Assembly: GCA_033032175.1 (NCBI GenBank)
Contig: CM065328.1
Span: 4,960,690-5,024,689, forward strand
Source of the DNA: Saturnia japonica
Taxonomy: Eukaryota > Arthropoda > Insecta > Lepidoptera > Saturniidae
Direction: 5' to 3'
DNA length: 64,000 nt
Below the pieces are notes generated by a model that was given only the letters and a program-made list of their open reading frames with translations, was not told the origin of the DNA and made no database searches. Positions within the stretch are counted from its first letter, which is position 1. Every line of letters begins with the position of its first letter. The position numbers were made by a program, and so were the translations under genes. Shown in pieces: positions 23,694-33,289 of this stretch.

Positions 23694-23770
23694 CCGTTGT
23701 GTTTGGATTGTGCTGTCCATACCACCAGGGACAGAGCTATCAATGTGCCGAGCTATTATAAAAAAGGCAC
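23694..23770 (+). pseudogene. Distal 3' end of the split CR1-like LINE
   Basis: It continues 'ccgttgtgtttggattgtgc' and 'ccaccagggacagagc', which match the 3' UTR of the other CR1-like copies ('cttaccatcagggacaataa' at 38.68 kb). Confidence 0.75.
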
Positions 23771-23949
23771 TGTGAAGGGGTTTTCATTAAGTGCATGATG
23801 ATTGCGAGCCAGTCAGGTAGAGATTTCTACCAACCGCTTCTTTAGTGTATATACACGGGCGAATCCTGGAACTTGACACGTTGAGTTCCACTATGGCGGA
23901 TGTTTACACCTAGTCGTATCCTATACCATCCAGTAGAAGTAAATTCACT
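23771..23949. other. No recognised feature
   Basis: Nothing was identified. Confidence 0.4.
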
Positions 23950-24130
23950 TCTAATTGCCAATCATCATCTTCTTAACCCTTATCCTAGTTAAGTAGGGTC
24001 AGCACAACATGTTTTCTTATTCCACTCTACTCTATAATATATCATCTCCGTATTCACATCTTTTATACGCATATCATTCTTCACACAATCCATTCATACC
24101 TTCTTCGGTCACTCAGTTCTTCCAATTGCC
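23950..24130 (-). pseudogene. LINE C-terminal remnant, minus strand
   Basis: Plus-strand 'aagtagggtcagcacaacat', 'tctactctataatatatcat' and 'tcacacaatccattcatacc' are the reverse complement of the end of an RTE-like ORF I recall from Lepidoptera, with a frame of the type WMDCVK..M..KGV. Several mutations interrupt it. Confidence 0.45.
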
Positions 24131-25345
24131 AATATAGTCAATTATAATCTAACACGTACTAACGTACTAACATACATAGTAATGTATGCTATGTAATTGA
24201 TATTGATTTGAAATTGTGTCTTTTAATGTTTTTTTCTATAAATAATAATATTCGAGGTATATTTTAATGTTAACCATTAATTGCATTTTATATAGTTGTT
24301 CATAAATCTTGTTAGTATTTATGTGTTTTTTATTGAATGACTTGTCTATTCTAAATAAATAAATTAATTTAAAAAGGTATTATTACACGGATGTTAACAA
24401 TAAAAAAGTTGAGTGCGATAAATTTTAATATAAACATACTCGTACATGGATTCAGGAAGCCAAGTACACATTAAAACACGGTGATTAGCGTCGCACTTAA
24501 CAAATTCTGTACAAATAAGGGGAAGTCGGACCGTCCGTGTCGTGTGACAAAATACCTTTATTACAAAACAACTGTGCCACGGTTGAACATTTAGGGGTAA
24601 AGATTCCTTGCAAAGTTGCATAACTCTTAATTTTCTTAAACTCTAAAACTTAGTAGTAACGATTGGTTTAATTGGTCTTTACAAATATTACTAAATGGTG
24701 CAGTTAAGAGCATAAAGTTTTTTGCACCTACAGTGGATTACCGGGAACCTTTACGACGCATAAATCTTGGATTGCATTTGATAACACAATAAATGAATAC
24801 CTTATATATACCCCAGAAAGCAATTATAGTGTACATAAAAAAAAAAATACAAGAACAACAAACAATATAAACAATACAAAATTATATTAATTAATAATCT
24901 AAAAAAAGTATTGTCGTTAAATTGCTTTCTTTGTTATTTAATTAATGGTAAAAAATAGTTTTAACCGTTTTAATATGCTTATGGCAAACTGATAAGTCAA
25001 TCAGATCTTCCTGTTTTTAATTGTACTATTTTGTATATTTTTTTTTTTTTTGTTATTTTGTCACTTATCCCTTTTTACATAACAACATACCAAACAACCA
25101 TTTGCATAACTTAACGTTGATTTAAAATTAAAATAAGCCGACGTCCACACCCTACGTTTCTGGTGATATTGTAAGGGGAATGTATTTATCCCTATTAATT
25201 TATTAATAAACTACCCTCCAGCTACGCTTTGCTCGGTTAAATTAGATTTATTTTATTATATTTTATCTGCATACTTTTTGCTTCTACTTACTTACTACTA
25301 CTAGTAATAGTTGTAATTTCTAATAATAAAACTGTTAAACTAAAA
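24131..25345. other. AT-rich DNA, no recognised feature
   Basis: A 75-codon frame on the minus strand (24394-24621) has no recognisable domain. Nothing else was identified. Confidence 0.4.
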
Positions 25346-25349
25346 AAAT

Positions 25350-25410
25350 ACATGATTTAAAAATGCATGATTTAAAAACACATGATTTAAAAACACATGC
25401 TTTAAAAATG
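25350..25410 (+). repeat. 15-bp tandem repeat, four units
   Basis: 'catgatttaaaaaca'-type units start at 25351, 25366, 25381 and 25396, an exact 15-bp period with a few substitutions. Confidence 0.9.
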
Positions 25411-25559
25411 TTTCCCTGTTTAATCTATCCGTGGATGTCTTGAAAATATCTACAAATAATAAATAATGTTAATTTTTGTACATTAGCATGTTTTCTATCC
25501 TTTGAAACTAGAAACCTAGGATTTAGGGTGTAAAGGGTGTCGAATTACATCTTTAGCGC
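25411..25559. other. No recognised feature
   Basis: Nothing was identified. Confidence 0.4.
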
Positions 25560-25840
25560 GGAGACACCCAAGCCAACCTCATCTGCACGTGGTGCACACT
25601 GATGAGTAACGAATGAGGTATTGGCGATAGCGGGGTGATAGGGCTGTGTTAAGAAGTCAGTCACAGTGACTAGCTTTTGCGTGTCGCGTTTCGGGATCAG
25701 CCTGTACATATCCAATTTTTAAAATATGCAAGCTGGCAATACGATCTCTCGGTAGTCACTTTTGTGTTTGGATTGTACTGTGTTTACCACCAGGAACAGT
25801 ACAGTAAATTTGTCGTGTTACTTAAAAAAAAATACAAAAC
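25560..25840 (+). repeat. LINE-tail composite
   Basis: 'gtttcgggatcagcctgtac' matches the unit repeated at 56.19 and 63.17 kb. It leads into 'tctcggtagtcacttttgtg' and 'taccaccaggaacagtac', the CR1-like 3' tail, ending in an A-run at about 25825. Confidence 0.6.
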
Positions 25841-26205
25841 CTTAATTTCTCCGGCTACTTTTTATAGCATATAAAATTTAAAAAGATCTTTTTTAACGAA
25901 CAAGCTTTTATTTAAAGCAAGGTAAGTAGGGTCTCAAGTGCTCCTAGGGGACCTATAGTATTACAAGCTTGTGTATATGTTACAGTAGGCGCTTACAATC
26001 AGACGGGTGGTTATGCTTGTTTGCCACATTATTTAATTACAAAAATACACTTGATTATTTATTCTATACCATATATATAAAATTTGATTAAATAAATACA
26101 TGTTTCCCCTTTTAAACATAATTAGAACAAATGGTTCAGTTTTTTTTTTGTTTGTTTATTACAGTCCCTCTTTAGTCTTTGATAATGCGATTATCGTACC
26201 ATTTG
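25841..26205. other. AT-rich DNA, no recognised feature
   Basis: A scrap at about 25995-26030 ('cagacgggtggttatgcttg') resembles LINE 3' tails. Otherwise nothing was identified. Confidence 0.4.
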
Positions 26206-26210
26206 GTTTT

Positions 26211-26651
26211 TAAATGTACTCACATTATAATACTTTTTTTTTCTACATGTATGTCCCATTTTGGTATTTAGTTTAATTGTTTTCTCAAGCATGCATGGAA
26301 ATATTGTCATTATTTTCGAAAAAAGAACACGCGAAGTATTCAATTTATGGACATGCCAAGAATGATAAAGGAGATCCAATCAAAGAGTATTTAATTATCC
26401 CAGCACGCCGTTTTAATACAACATTGCTGGAGCGTTTTAATGTTCCAAATACAAAAAAACGCTCCTGCAATGGATTTGATTTTCTTTGTCCGTAAATTCG
26501 ATACTTCGCATGTTCTTTTGTCGAAAATAATGACAATATTTCCATGCACGTTTGAGAAAAGCACTATAATTTGCCTCGGCGGAAATGGCAATTGCCTGTC
26601 TCGTATTAGTGAAGTCGGCCTTTGCAATAATGTAATATTAAGTACATTTTA
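26211..26651. mobile_element. Long-hairpin inverted-repeat element (MITE/foldback)
   Basis: Ends are 'taaatgtact' (26211) and 'agtacattttа'-like sequence (26641), reverse complements of each other. The main arms, about 26279-26352 and 26489-26561, pair over ~73 bp including 'atggaaatattgtcattatt'. A further inner stem pairs 'ggagcgtttt' near 26431 with 'aaaacgctcc' near 26456. The element is therefore one large hairpin. Flanking TTAA/TA gives no clear duplication. It has no transposase; the mirrored short ORFs in it are by-products of the symmetry. Confidence 0.8.
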
Positions 26652-26963
26652 ATTTATTGGTAAACGAAAATCGAGAAAAGGCTTTTCAAGGAGGTATCTA
26701 TCGATGTTCAGTTCAAACGTCATGACACTTGTGATTTAAGGTTCATGTTGCGGACAGCGAGCGGGGCGAGCGAATAACGATAGTCTAATAGTATAGAATG
26801 AACAAATAAATGAAATAATACGTGTTAGGAATAAGGTTTATAAATACGTGTTAGGAATAGATATAATAATATGAACTGAATATGTGTATTTTAAAACGAT
26901 TAGAATAAGAATATAGCTAGTTGTAAGATTAAATGTAAAAATTTCACTAGTTGTAAGGATGAA

Positions 26964-27069
26964 CCATGCCAGACTCGGAACATCTGGCATGGTGACTCAT
27001 GGTACTGCCGTCCCTTTCCCACGGTTAGCCTCGCTCTGCGGAGAGCGCGCACACAGGGCGTGCGCGCTC
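26964..27069 (+). promoter_or_regulatory. Two perfect 10-bp hairpins in the U3-like region
   Basis: Arms ccatgccaga (26964-26973) and tctggcatgg (26983-26992) enclose a 9-nt loop. Arms gagcgcgcac (27043-27052) and gtgcgcgctc (27060-27069) enclose a 7-nt loop. Both lie upstream of the ATTGG and TATA motifs, so they may be protein-binding dyads. Confidence 0.6.
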
Positions 27070-27133
27070 ATTGGCTGAGCGACGCCCCGCACGGAATCCA
27101 TCGCACGACCGGTTGCGAGGCAAAGGGCGAGGT

Positions 27134-27141
27134 TAAATATA
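27134..27141 (+). promoter_or_regulatory. TATA-like box separated from its initiator
   Basis: TAAATATA precedes the left target-site duplication by 11 bp. In the joined pre-insertion sequence the A of TCAGTT (33100) would lie 34 bp downstream of its first base, close to the normal TATA-to-start distance. The Jockey insertion now separates the two and puts its own 5' end where transcription would have begun. Confidence 0.5.
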
Positions 27142-27164
27142 GCGGAGAGGGCGGCAGTACTACG

Positions 27165-27777
27165 GGAGTTCCGATTTGGTCTTGATCGCGAACGGACGTG
27201 TCGCTCCGTTTGTGCTCTCGACCATCACGTGACTTAATTGTTGCGATCTTATATTTGGAATTTATTTCGAATATATTGTTGCAATAACGACGTAAACCAA
27301 CTGGTGTCTAACGCTCGCGTGGTAAACCGCACTTTTCGGTGCGACTTGCTTGTTTTTTATAAATCCACGGTTTTGTGGTCGCTCACTGGATACCTGACGG
27401 TGCTAACTAAAGTGAGCGGGGCGTGACCCGAGCAGCCCGCTGGTTGTCTCCTTCAGAGGCAAACAGCCAGACTCGGACGGGCCTGGGAATCTAGGCCTTT
27501 GCGGTTATCGCATAGTCTTGCCCCAGGTGTCTCCTGCCAAACCTTCCGATCCTGCACACTCCATCCCCGGGAACCTGTTTGGGCCTAGCCCGGTTTAATT
27601 ACCGGTCTGCGTCCTCGGCCCCGGGCTTGTTAGGGCTCCTTAGGGTTGATAGGTCCTTCCTGTGTGTCATTGAACCTTGACCACAGGTCTCTTGCCGACT
27701 CCGATAGTCTTTTTAAGTTTTTGGCGCACCCCCCTGCCCCTAAGGCAGGGAGGCCTTTAATTTAAAATAAAATAAAA
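27165..27777 (+). promoter_or_regulatory. Jockey 5' UTR, presumed internal promoter
   Basis: A full-length non-LTR element must carry its promoter inside its transcript, so this leader is expected to be the promoter. It includes an E-box CACGTG at 27226-27231 and a small hairpin cgcac...gtgcg near 27331-27346. No TATA box is evident near the 5' end. There are short upstream ORFs. Confidence 0.6.
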
Positions 27778-29676
27778 ATGTCCCATTGTCCTCCCTCTTC
27801 TGCCGTCATGGCAAATAACGTTACCGACCTGGCCACTTGCATAGGCAAATTGCAAGCCAGGATGAAAGCGCTGGAATTTCAATACCAGCGCTATCAAAAT
27901 TTCGTCGTATTACGGTGTCCCTCTCTAGACGAGGAATACCGTAATCTACCTGAGAACGCCTGCGTGCGTCGCACCGCTGCGACCGCGACCCGTCATGAGG
28001 CCGTTTCAGGTAGCGAGGCGGCCGCTTCAGGTAGCAAGGCGGCCGATGACGTCACGGCCGCGACCGTTATACCGACTGGCGCCGCGTTAGTCGGCGCCGC
28101 GCCCAAACGTCTCACGCGCAGCGCTGCGCGTCCGTCCGCCGCGTCATCCGGGGCCGTGGCCACGTCTACGGCCACGCCCCCTGTCCCGACTAGCCAATCG
28201 CGCGGGTCAAGCCCCGCCTCCGTCAGGCGAGGGCCGCGTAATTCGCGGTCACAATCTAGGGTTACCAAAAATAGCCCGTACGTCCGTCCCGCGCGATCCA
28301 CGGAAACCGCGTTAAAGACGAAAAATTCGTTTTCGGCCCTTCCGGTCGAACAAGACTCGCCCGCGAGTTCGGATCCATCTCCGGATATGGATACCGAGAA
28401 CGACGGCTTCACCGTCGTGGCGTCGCGTAAGCGAACGGCGCGTAGCAGTCCGACTGCTCAACCGGCGCCTAAGGTAATAGCTAAGGCAACAATCAGGGGC
28501 GCCGCCGCCCCCGCGTCCTCCCAGCTCCCCGCGCCCGCCGGCGGGAAAAAAGAGCGTGCCCCACCTCCAATCATAATCCGGGACAAGGCGGCCTGGATGG
28601 GAGTCTGCAATGAAATGCGCAGACTCAAACTCGAGTATCACAAGGCTAGGAATATAGTCAACGGGATTTCCATTTCGGTGAGTTCTTCGGAAACTCACCG
28701 CAAACTCACCACCCTCCTCCGGCAGAAAGGTCTGCAATTCTACACCTATTCTCTCGCGGAGGAGCGCGTCCTCCGAGTGGTCATCCGCCGCATTCCGGTG
28801 GAGCTCGACCCGTCGGAGGTGTGCTCCTCGCTCAAGGAGCAAAGTTATCCCATCCGGGAAGTACACCGGATGTACAGTAAAGATAAGCGGCCACTACAAA
28901 TGGTAGTGGCCATATTGGACCTTTCCCCCGAGGGAAAGGCCATCTTCCAGCTAGAGACGGTGTGCGGGCTCTCCGGGATTAACGTGGAGCCCCCATACAA
29001 AAACCGCCAGCCTGCGCAGTGCCACAACTGCCAGCTGTACGGGCACGCTGCTCGTAACTGTCATTCTCGTCCGCGGTGCGTAAAGTGCCGAGAGGACCAC
29101 CCCACACGGGAGTGCACGCGCGAGCGTGACTCCGTCGTCCCCCCGAGCTGCGTGTTATGTGGGGAGGAGGGGCATCCCGCGAATTATCGCGGTTGCCCCA
29201 AGGCCCCGCGCACCACGCGGCCACGCACGCAGAGGCAGGCGGCCCCCCGGGCGGCGCCCCCCGCCTCAGCCATCAAAGCGCAACCCCCGCTGGCGTCAGG
29301 GGAATTTCCCGCGCTGCCGGTCCCGCGCCAGTCCCCGGCCGCCGCCGGCCTCTCCGCACCCCGCGCGGTGCAACCGCAACCCGTGCGTTCATCGCAGAAC
29401 GCATGGGACCCCCGTCGCCCCAATCCACAGCCCCTTATGGCTATGGATATTCCCGCGCCCCGCGCGCCCGCTAACGTTATCGTTAATAGTAACGACTTAA
29501 TGATACTGCTCCTTCGCGAGCACGATATCCGCGAGCTCATTGACTACAATGACCATCTGGAGCGCTTCGGTCTCATCAAGACCGCTTGCGCGTTCCCCCG
29601 CCTCTCAGAGACACTACAACGTCTCGACCGTGAGGCGTGTAATAATAACTTAGGGCCTTTCAATGGCAAAGTTTAA
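27778..29676 (+). CDS. Jockey ORF1, gag-like nucleic-acid-binding protein
   Basis: The 632-residue ORF1 protein binds element RNA and forms the ribonucleoprotein used for retrotransposition. Residues ~14-45 are a short predicted coiled coil (LQARMKALEFQYQRY). A long low-complexity Ala/Pro/Arg/Ser-rich region follows to ~280, with the FTVV patch near 210 that is common in these proteins. Residues ~328-398 fit the PRE_C2HC domain that precedes zinc knuckles in Jockey-type gags. Three CCHC knuckles follow: C415-C428 (CX2CX4HX4C), C434-C446 (CX2CX3HX4C) and C458-C473 (CX2CX4HX6C). A Pro-rich tail ends in a small helical segment. The ATG at 27778 follows an A-rich run. The stop overlaps the ORF2 start by 14 nt. 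Confidence 0.95.
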   Translation: MSHCPPSSAVMANNVTDLATCIGKLQARMKALEFQYQRYQNFVVLRCPSLDEEYRNLPENACVRRTAATATRHEAVSGSEAAASGSKAADDVTAATVIPTGAALVGAAPKRLTRSAARPSAASSGAVATSTATPPVPTSQSRGSSPASVRRGPRNSRSQSRVTKNSPYVRPARSTETALKTKNSFSALPVEQDSPASSDPSPDMDTENDGFTVVASRKRTARSSPTAQPAPKVIAKATIRGAAAPASSQLPAPAGGKKERAPPPIIIRDKAAWMGVCNEMRRLKLEYHKARNIVNGISISVSSSETHRKLTTLLRQKGLQFYTYSLAEERVLRVVIRRIPVELDPSEVCSSLKEQSYPIREVHRMYSKDKRPLQMVVAILDLSPEGKAIFQLETVCGLSGINVEPPYKNRQPAQCHNCQLYGHAARNCHSRPRCVKCREDHPTRECTRERDSVVPPSCVLCGEEGHPANYRGCPKAPRTTRPRTQRQAAPRAAPPASAIKAQPPLASGEFPALPVPRQSPAAAGLSAPRAVQPQPVRSSQNAWDPRRPNPQPLMAMDIPAPRAPANVIVNSNDLMILLLREHDIRELIDYNDHLERFGLIKTACAFPRLSETLQRLDREACNNNLGPFNGKV

Positions 29677-32557
29677 GCCGAAAGCGTTAAATCTTTCTTT
29701 TTTTAACGCGCGAAGCCTACTACCGCAGCGTGATCTCGTCGCGACCTTTCTTAAAGATCACCAAGTAGATGTTCTTTTAGTGCAGGAGACGCTCTTAAAG
29801 CGTGCTAAACGTGATCCGAAAATCGCGAACTACAATATTGTAAGAAATGACCGGGCCGGCCGCGGGGGCGGCACTCTCATTTATTACAAACGATCGTTAT
29901 ATTGTACGCCGGTAGATCCTCCGATACTTACCAATATGGAAGTATCCGTGTGTAGACTAGGAATGATCGACCACCCGTCCATAACGTTAGTTTCAGTTTA
30001 TCTCTCGCCGAGGAAAGAGCCTCTCAGGTCTGACCTAGAAAAGCTACTTTCGCTCGGTGAATCGGTCATTATAGCGGGTGACCTCAATTGTGGACACACT
30101 TCGTTTGGCAATTGGAGAGACTCCAGTAATGGGGTTAAACTCGAAGAGCTAACGAACGTGCTAAATTTTGATGTCATAGCGCCACCCACTCCCACCCACT
30201 TTCAAGACAACTGTATGCCGACAGTGCTTGATGTAGCTCTCATTAAAGGTATCGCGCTTCGGTTACGACTCATTCGGGTCGTACACGAGCTCGACTCCGA
30301 CCACCGTCCGGTCATCATGCAGCTAGGTCAACCAGACGACTCTAGCCCTCCTTCGGTCCAAGTGGTTGATTATGCCAAGCTAAAACATTATCTTGCGGAC
30401 AGGCCATCCTCGTCCAGCTTAGATAGGATCCCGGACGTATTGGGGTCCGTTGCGGATGTAGATCTCGCGATCAATTCCCTGGTCGACTACCTGCAGGTCG
30501 GCATCGGAGAGGCCTCGAGAGAGGTCGAAGAGGCGAGCGATCGCCACTTCGTACTCCCTGCCGACGTGCGGGCGTTGTTGACGGAAAAGAACGCGGCGAC
30601 TCGTGCGCACGACCACTATCCGACCGAGGAAAACCGCGCACGCTTACGCGCGCTTCAGAGAGCGGTTAGAGCCCGCATATTAGAACTCAGGAGTCACAGA
30701 TGGGACGCCCTCGTCGAAGGGCTAAGGCCGTCGCATCTGGCTTACTGGAAACTAGCTCGCAGCCTCAAAATAGAGGCTTCTTATCTTATGCCCCCCCTCG
30801 AGAGGGGTCCCGATATACCGCTCGCCTTCGATAGCAGCGACAAGGCGGAGTGCCTCGCCACTTGTTTGGAGAGCCAGTGCTCTCCGAACAGTGTCGATGC
30901 AAATACCGACCGGGTCGAGGGTATCGATGGATGCGTGCGGGAGCTGGATAAGCTCCCCGCGACAGCCTCCCTGTCCCCAGTCACGTCTGAGGAGGTTCTT
31001 TCCATTATAAAAAGCCTTAAGCTCAGAAAAGCACCAGGTCCCGACGGGATCAGGAATGAAGTACTTAGGCTTCTTCCTGATCGCCTCATAGCTCTATTGG
31101 TCTGCATCTTCAATGTAGCCATAGTCCACTGCCATTTTCCAGCCGCCTGGAAAAAGGCAATAGTCATAGGTATCCGTAAGCCCGGCAAGAGCGCGTCGCT
31201 TCCCGACAGCTATCGCCCGATCAGTCTCCTAAATACGTTAGGGAAAATTTACGAGCGGATCCTTCTGAACCGTCTCAAGCCAATAATAGAGGAGAAAGAC
31301 CTCTATCCGCCTGAGCAATTCGGTTTCCGTGCTAGATATTCTTGCACTCATCAAGTGCACCGCCTCACGGAGCACGTTGCATTTAATTTTGCTGAACTTT
31401 ATAAACCCCGCCGTACACTTGCGGTCTTTTTCGACGTGGCCAAGGCCTTTGATAAGGTCTGGCACGAGGGATTGATTTACAAGTTGTACCGCTTTGAAGT
31501 CCCCGATAGGCTAATTAAAATAATTCGCGACTATTTAACAGATCGCACCTTCCGCTATAGAGTGGAAGGTGAATTGTCCACGCCCCGTCCAATACGCTCA
31601 GGCGTTCCCCAAGGTTCGATCCTGGCTCCTAGCCTATTTAACCTGTACGTCAGTGACCTACCTCGACTCCCGGAGGTCGAGGTAGGGCTATACGCTGACG
31701 ATACAGTCTTATATGCCTCAGATAGGAATAGATCCCACCTCAGACACAAAGTCCAACGCTCCGTGACCACTCTCGGGAAGTGGTTTAACGAGTGGCGTAT
31801 AGCCGTTAATCCCTCGAAGAGCGCCGCGATGCTCTTCGATGCGGATTCGTCACAGATACCGTGGAAGCTTAAACCTGTTAAGCTCTACGATAATCCGATT
31901 CCGTATGTAAGAGAGACCAAATATCTAGGGGTAACCCTAGATAGTAGGCTCTCTTTTAGACCCCACATCCGTAAGGTTAGGAACAGGGCCGCGTGGGTCC
32001 TGGGCCGGTTGCATCCTCTGTTGTGTTCGGTGAGTAAAATGTCCACGCGACATAAGCTCACGCTCTACAAGACGTGTATTCGACCAATTTTGACATACAG
32101 TTGCGCCGTGTTCGCACATATCTCCGAGTCGAGTTTCAAACGGTTACAATCGATACAGAATAGGTTCCTCTATCGTCTCACCGGGGCCCCGTGGTATGTT
32201 CGAAGCGTAGATCTCCATAGAGATATGGAGCTTCCTTCGATACATGCCTACGTTAAACAGCTCTCCCGTTCGTATTTCGACACCGCGTCGAACCACGCGA
32301 ATCCGTTAATAAAAACAGCCGCCACTTATGTTCCGGCACCCACGGACATCCGGTGCAAACGCCGGCCGCGCAATATTTTTATTGATCCCGACGATCACAT
32401 CGAAAATTCGAATAAATATTACACATCCGTCTCTCCAAACAGAGCGTGCCAGCGCCCACGCCCGCGTAACCACCGTTCTCTCCGCAGAGGGCGGGCGGTC
32501 AATTTCGCTCCAGCACACCCGTCACGTCCACCCTCTCTAGCGGTAACCCAAGCCTAG
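29663..32557 (+). CDS. Jockey ORF2, endonuclease and reverse transcriptase
   Basis: The 964-residue enzyme nicks target DNA and copies element RNA from the nick. The N-terminal APE-type endonuclease shows QET (E42), GDLN (D140, N142) and SDHRP (D213, H214). The reverse transcriptase, about 440-770, has APGPDGI, SYRPISLLNTLGKIYE, FGFRARYSC, motif A FFDVAKAFDKVWH (D591), GVPQGSILAPSLFNLY, YADD (677-680; D679, D680) and KYLGVTLDSRL. The catalytic residues are all present. No RNase H motif is seen, as is usual for Jockey. The C-terminal ~100 residues (DTASNHANPL to HPSRPPSL) recur in the truncated copy at 22.9 kb. The ATG lies inside the last codons of ORF1, in a different frame, suggesting coupled reinitiation. 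Confidence 0.97.
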   Translation: MAKFKPKALNLSFFNARSLLPQRDLVATFLKDHQVDVLLVQETLLKRAKRDPKIANYNIVRNDRAGRGGGTLIYYKRSLYCTPVDPPILTNMEVSVCRLGMIDHPSITLVSVYLSPRKEPLRSDLEKLLSLGESVIIAGDLNCGHTSFGNWRDSSNGVKLEELTNVLNFDVIAPPTPTHFQDNCMPTVLDVALIKGIALRLRLIRVVHELDSDHRPVIMQLGQPDDSSPPSVQVVDYAKLKHYLADRPSSSSLDRIPDVLGSVADVDLAINSLVDYLQVGIGEASREVEEASDRHFVLPADVRALLTEKNAATRAHDHYPTEENRARLRALQRAVRARILELRSHRWDALVEGLRPSHLAYWKLARSLKIEASYLMPPLERGPDIPLAFDSSDKAECLATCLESQCSPNSVDANTDRVEGIDGCVRELDKLPATASLSPVTSEEVLSIIKSLKLRKAPGPDGIRNEVLRLLPDRLIALLVCIFNVAIVHCHFPAAWKKAIVIGIRKPGKSASLPDSYRPISLLNTLGKIYERILLNRLKPIIEEKDLYPPEQFGFRARYSCTHQVHRLTEHVAFNFAELYKPRRTLAVFFDVAKAFDKVWHEGLIYKLYRFEVPDRLIKIIRDYLTDRTFRYRVEGELSTPRPIRSGVPQGSILAPSLFNLYVSDLPRLPEVEVGLYADDTVLYASDRNRSHLRHKVQRSVTTLGKWFNEWRIAVNPSKSAAMLFDADSSQIPWKLKPVKLYDNPIPYVRETKYLGVTLDSRLSFRPHIRKVRNRAAWVLGRLHPLLCSVSKMSTRHKLTLYKTCIRPILTYSCAVFAHISESSFKRLQSIQNRFLYRLTGAPWYVRSVDLHRDMELPSIHAYVKQLSRSYFDTASNHANPLIKTAATYVPAPTDIRCKRRPRNIFIDPDDHIENSNKYYTSVSPNRACQRPRPRNHRSLRRGRAVNFAPAHPSRPPSLAVTQA

Positions 32558-33084
32558 GTCCGTTCCTCGGTGTGAAACCCTTGGGTCAGGCAACCGCCCG
32601 CGCGATACAAGTGACACTGTACGTGCATCACTTAGCTACCTACATACAACACTACACACGTATGAACATACACACGTGCACACCACACAGGTACATAGGT
32701 TCTGTGAGGGACCTTTTTTTTTTTTTTTTTACGCTAGTTAGTTAGCGCTAGTTAGTGTAGAAACATTCCGATTACTGAATACACATACGCACGGTTCCTT
32801 CCTTCCTCCCAGGAGAAAGGGAACGTGCCTATGTGTATGTTTAGTTAGCTCGAATCGTAGGTGTAGGGATTCGAATAGATCGCGACCTATTTGCGAACGC
32901 GACGACCGCCCGAGCCGAGGTCCGGCCACTTTGGCACCCTCGTGCGAATCGTCCACAAAACTTTCGCGGCTGAGTGCCCTCTGCGCTCGCCCCCAAGCCC
33001 GGTAAAGTTGTAAAAGCCGCGGCGGCTCTGTTTTCGGATAGGGACCCTAAGGATAACAGCAAGGTCAGACAAAAAAAAAAAAAA
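32558..33084 (+). other. Jockey 3' UTR and A-tail
   Basis: The segment includes a T-tract at about 32717-32730 and 'gcccccaagcccggtaaag', conserved in the copies at 16.0, 23.6, 44.8 and 49.1 kb. It is the part presumably recognised by the reverse transcriptase. The end, 'aaggataacagcaaggtca' plus A14, differs from the 'aaggctaacagtgtagtca' end of the other copies, so at least two subfamilies are present. Confidence 0.85.
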
Positions 33085-33289
33085 GGCAGTACTACGATCA
33101 GTTCGAGAAACACTACATCAACAGCAAGCAGCGAATCACCAAGCAAACTACAGTCAAGAACGATATTAAGAATCAACATTGTTACCACGCACTAATGTAA
33201 CTTTGTAAAACGAAACAAGAATAAAACAAGCGCTATTAATTTAGCACACATTAAAATATTGTGTACGTCTTTTTATTCACAATAGTTCA

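Larger units (their letters stand above)
27165..33084 (+). mobile_element. Complete Jockey-clade non-LTR retrotransposon
   Basis: The 5920-bp element lies between perfect 12-bp copies of ggcagtactacg (27153-27164 and 33085-33096) and ends in a 14-nt A-tail. It has a ~613-bp 5' UTR, ORF1 (632 aa), ORF2 (964 aa) and a ~513-bp 3' UTR. Both ORFs are uninterrupted and the duplications are identical, so the insertion is recent and could be mobile. The clade rests on ORF order, three zinc knuckles, APE endonuclease, RT and no visible RNase H domain. GC content is far above the flanks. Confidence 0.95.
26741..33289 (+). mobile_element. Solo-LTR-like element, interrupted by the Jockey insertion
   Basis: A unit starting TGTTGCGGAC at 26746 and ending CACAATA at 33284 is flanked by gttca on both sides (26741-26745 and 33285-33289). 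With the Jockey insert and one duplication removed it is about 607 bp. It shows LTR order: GC-rich U3 with hairpins and ATTGG (27070), TATA-like TAAATATA (27134), initiator TCAGTT (33098), AATAAA (33220), then a short U5. A 5-bp duplication is the length made by BEL/Pao or Copia elements. The end is TA, not CA, and no second copy was found, so the call is an inference. Confidence 0.5.

Noticed and set aside
26277..26652. Several short, mutually similar ORFs as a small gene cluster
   Set aside because: They are mirror readings of the two arms of the hairpin element.
28312..29540. Long antisense and alternative-frame ORFs within Jockey ORF1
   Set aside because: GC-rich coding DNA lacks stops in other frames; ORF1 alone carries zinc knuckles and the PRE_C2HC pattern.
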